Below are positions 4,455-5,984 of a stretch of DNA of 5,984 nucleotides, piece after piece. The stretch comes from Phycisphaerae bacterium (lineage in GTDB: Bacteria; Planctomycetota; Phycisphaerae; Sedimentisphaerales; SG8-4): the NCBI GenBank assembly GCA_030613765.1, contig JAUWLI010000197.1, forward strand, positions 1 to 5,984. The letters are read 5' to 3'. The notes below the pieces were generated by a model, which saw only the letters and a program-made list of their open reading frames with translations, made no database searches and was not told the DNA's origin. A program made the position numbers and the translations under genes. Numbering within the stretch: position 1 is the stretch's first letter; each line of letters opens with the position of its first letter.

Positions 4455-5846
4455 TTAATCATCTACAATAGTGGATCGCAGCCAGTTTTGTACAAATATG
4501 GCAAAATCGGCAGCGTTAACCACGCCATCTTTGTTAATATCCGCTGGGTTTATAGGCTTATGTCTTCCACGAATCAGGATACAATCCGCTCCCTCTATGG
4601 GCATTTCATCATATAACACTCCGGTAAGCTCTAACATCAATACATCGCCATGGTTGACGTCACCAACAGCCTCTACAATTCTTTGAGTCTTGAATTTTAG
4701 CGTAAGGTCAAGGAAACCATCCGGCCCAGCTTCAGTACAGATGCAATCGTCAGCAGGCAATACCGACGTAGCCACATCCTCATATCCGCTGCGCAGAGGC
4801 TCAACACCGGCTAACCGTACAGAAGTCGGGTCTATTGTTGTTATATCGTAATCAGCCGTCCCTAATATGGCAACAGGAAGCACACCCTTGCTTTTGACGT
4901 TAAGTGGATTCGGACAACTGCCGGGCTTTATGTCAACAGCAACAACAGTGGTGGGTTCGGGAAATGGTTTTGATATAGACCTTGGGTTCTGTAAATCAGG
5001 TCCTGTAATTTCCTTTATAAATGAGCCATCAGGATTCAATAAAGTAAGTCCCTTATTGGAAGGAACGATATAACTATTACTAAAAGGATCATATTTAACA
5101 AAAGTGGAACGGCCAAATTCTTTACAATCGAACAACAAGCTTGTGGTCTTAGTAGTCAAATCATATTCCCATAATAATGTACCACCTCTTCCACCCCCAA
5201 TAGCCAAATTACCATTATGACTTTGAGTTAATGATGCAGGATAAAATTCACTTGAAAAAGTAAGTTCATCATATACTCCCCCAGTAATCACTTCACCTGA
5301 AGTATCGTATCGAGAGAGTACACGAGGACTGAAATATCCTACAGAATATAGAATATCCCCATTAGTAAAAAGTCCCACATTATTTTTATAAGAACTATAT
5401 CCACCATCTAATCCGATATCAGACACCTTGTTTCCCTGTTGATCGAATTCATAAATGACTTGATTCTTATCTCCAGCGGCAAAGAGATGTCCTTTTGAAT
5501 TAAAGCCCAATTGTCCAAAACCATATTGAAAAGAAATTGGGGAAGTAAAATACTCTATAGTAGGTTCCTGACTGCCGTTGGGATTGATTTTTAAAATTCG
5601 ATTAGACCAATTATTACTTACACTTACGTATATTTCGCCTTCTGAGTTTCGAGCTACACCTCTTGGGCTTTGGTCGGTATAGTCCCCTAAAGACGCAATT
5701 AACTGGGTCTGACCTGAGTTTAAATCAACCTCTACCAAGTTACTACCCGCAGATACATAGACAGAGGAGCATAATGCAAATTGTTGAATGAAAAAAAGAA
5801 ATCCAAATACAGCAAAGAAGATTTTAAGGCATTTTTTCTTATTCAT
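4455..5846 (-). CDS. Secreted beta-propeller protein with IKPGSCPN module and dockerin-like Ca-binding loop
   Basis: This is a 463-residue secreted protein. ATG 5846 is preceded by AGAAGGAG with 5-base spacing, a strong ribosome binding site. Residues 1-26 form a signal peptide: KKK, then a hydrophobic core 'IFFAVFGFLFFI', with probable cleavage near 'ALC-SS'; this is not a proper lipobox. Residues 28-290 contain repeated blade-like units (for example 'VEVDLNSGQTQLIASLGDY', 'GVARNSEGEIYVSVSN', 'LGFNSKGHLFAAGDKNQVIY', 'NGNLAIGG', 'LTLLNPDGSFIKEI'), suggesting an NHL/SMP-30-like propeller. A linker with 'PFPEPTT' (294-300) leads into 'VDIKPGSCPNPLNVKSKG' (304-321), a module of about 120 residues seen in many secreted planctomycete proteins. 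The end carries 'DINKDGVVNAAD' (436-447), an EF-hand-like Ca loop as in dockerin, but only one copy instead of the usual two, then 'FAIFVQNWL'. The ligand is unknown. GC content changes sharply at the propeller/module border. Confidence 0.85.
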   Translation of the reverse strand: MNKKKCLKIFFAVFGFLFFIQQFALCSSVYVSAGSNLVEVDLNSGQTQLIASLGDYTDQSPRGVARNSEGEIYVSVSNNWSNRILKINPNGSQEPTIEYFTSPISFQYGFGQLGFNSKGHLFAAGDKNQVIYEFDQQGNKVSDIGLDGGYSSYKNNVGLFTNGDILYSVGYFSPRVLSRYDTSGEVITGGVYDELTFSSEFYPASLTQSHNGNLAIGGGRGGTLLWEYDLTTKTTSLLFDCKEFGRSTFVKYDPFSNSYIVPSNKGLTLLNPDGSFIKEITGPDLQNPRSISKPFPEPTTVVAVDIKPGSCPNPLNVKSKGVLPVAILGTADYDITTIDPTSVRLAGVEPLRSGYEDVATSVLPADDCICTEAGPDGFLDLTLKFKTQRIVEAVGDVNHGDVLMLELTGVLYDEMPIEGADCILIRGRHKPINPADINKDGVVNAADFAIFVQNWLRSTIVDD

Positions 5847-5984
5847 TTTTTCTCCTTCTCAAAAAAATTGTTAATATTTCCCGGCGCACCAAAAAGGGCA
5901 CCGCTACCTGTGGCACAAGCTACATCGTGCTCAACCGAGGCCCGGCAAGACCCAACTGCAACACGCAAGCGATACCCGCTTTGC
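5847..5984 (-). promoter_or_regulatory. Leader of the secreted-protein gene, with several short hairpins
   Basis: This gene-free 138-base stretch runs to the window edge. On the minus strand it holds, in order, a GCAA(A)GCG...CGCTTGC hairpin with one bulged A (5984-5964), a GCACGA...TTGTGC hairpin with a 6-base loop (about 5926-5909), and GGTA-GCGG-TGCC followed by CTTTTT. AT-rich sequence and the ribosome binding site GAAGGAG come next. A structured regulatory leader is possible, but no known riboswitch class was matched with confidence and no clear promoter was found. The part beyond base 5984 is missing. Confidence 0.25.

Noticed and set aside
4867..5073. Plus-strand 68-codon frame and a similar one at 4471-4686
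   Set aside because: Both are antisense to the secreted-protein gene, whose signal peptide, module and Ca loop are all in one minus-strand frame.
5755..5846. Lipoprotein signal for the secreted protein because of a Cys near residue 26
   Set aside because: The residues before it are F-A-L, and the lipobox requires Gly/Ala/Ser just before Cys; ordinary signal peptidase cleavage fits better.

Overview
The window looks like a chromosomal piece of a planctomycete, most likely class Phycisphaerae (inference). The pointers are a secreted protein with an 'IKPGSCPNPLNVKSKG' module and a single dockerin-like calcium loop ending in 'ADFAIFVQNWL', a PEP-CTERM-type tail remnant, an HflK-type SPFH protein with a long polytopic N-terminus, and a REP-associated (Y1, HUH) transposase beside GC-rich palindromes. 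No rRNA, tRNA or CRISPR array was seen.

Layout. Positions 1-1382 (minus) hold the first 460 residues of an SPFH/HflK-like membrane protein whose 3' end lies outside the window. A divergent intergenic region (1383-1588) carries a candidate promoter and a 7-bp inverted repeat, and leads into an ABC-2 type permease (1589-2569, plus) with no ATPase gene beside it. The permease converges on a minus-strand group: hicB (3530-3321), hicA (3324-3148) and a short-form ArgA-like GNAT acetyltransferase (3086-2622). The convergence point is an inverted array of GCGTATT/GCGTGAT heptamers that also encodes the last residues and stop codon of the acetyltransferase. hicBA overlap by 4 nt and have a good sigma70-like promoter whose -35 lies in one arm of a 9-bp inverted repeat.

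Positions 3717-4255 form a compact mobile-element-like unit. A RAYT-type transposase is flanked by two perfect 20-nt palindromes, each preceded by GRTTAG and pointing outward. On the 5' side of the transposase the palindrome is repeated four times with a 30-31 bp period (4231-4350). Next to that array, minus strand 4357-4419 encodes an orphan PEP-CTERM-like tail (LLLLGLGCLAMLRRRRA, stop) with no upstream gene in its frame. It lies just behind the stop codon of the last gene, a secreted beta-propeller protein (5846-4455, minus). That gene has a sharp change of base composition (about 35% GC to about 49% GC) next to an internal 'PEPTT', where its propeller gives way to the IKPGSCPN module and dockerin-like loop. 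One reading is that a PEP-CTERM anchored propeller protein had its tail displaced by an inserted module, leaving the old anchor as a fossil.

Functionally the window is a mixture: membrane quality control (SPFH), export or transport (permease), a toxin-antitoxin pair, arginine biosynthesis (tentative), a domesticated-type transposase with its repeats, and a secreted calcium-loop protein. Apart from hicBA(-argA), the genes do not look like one pathway.
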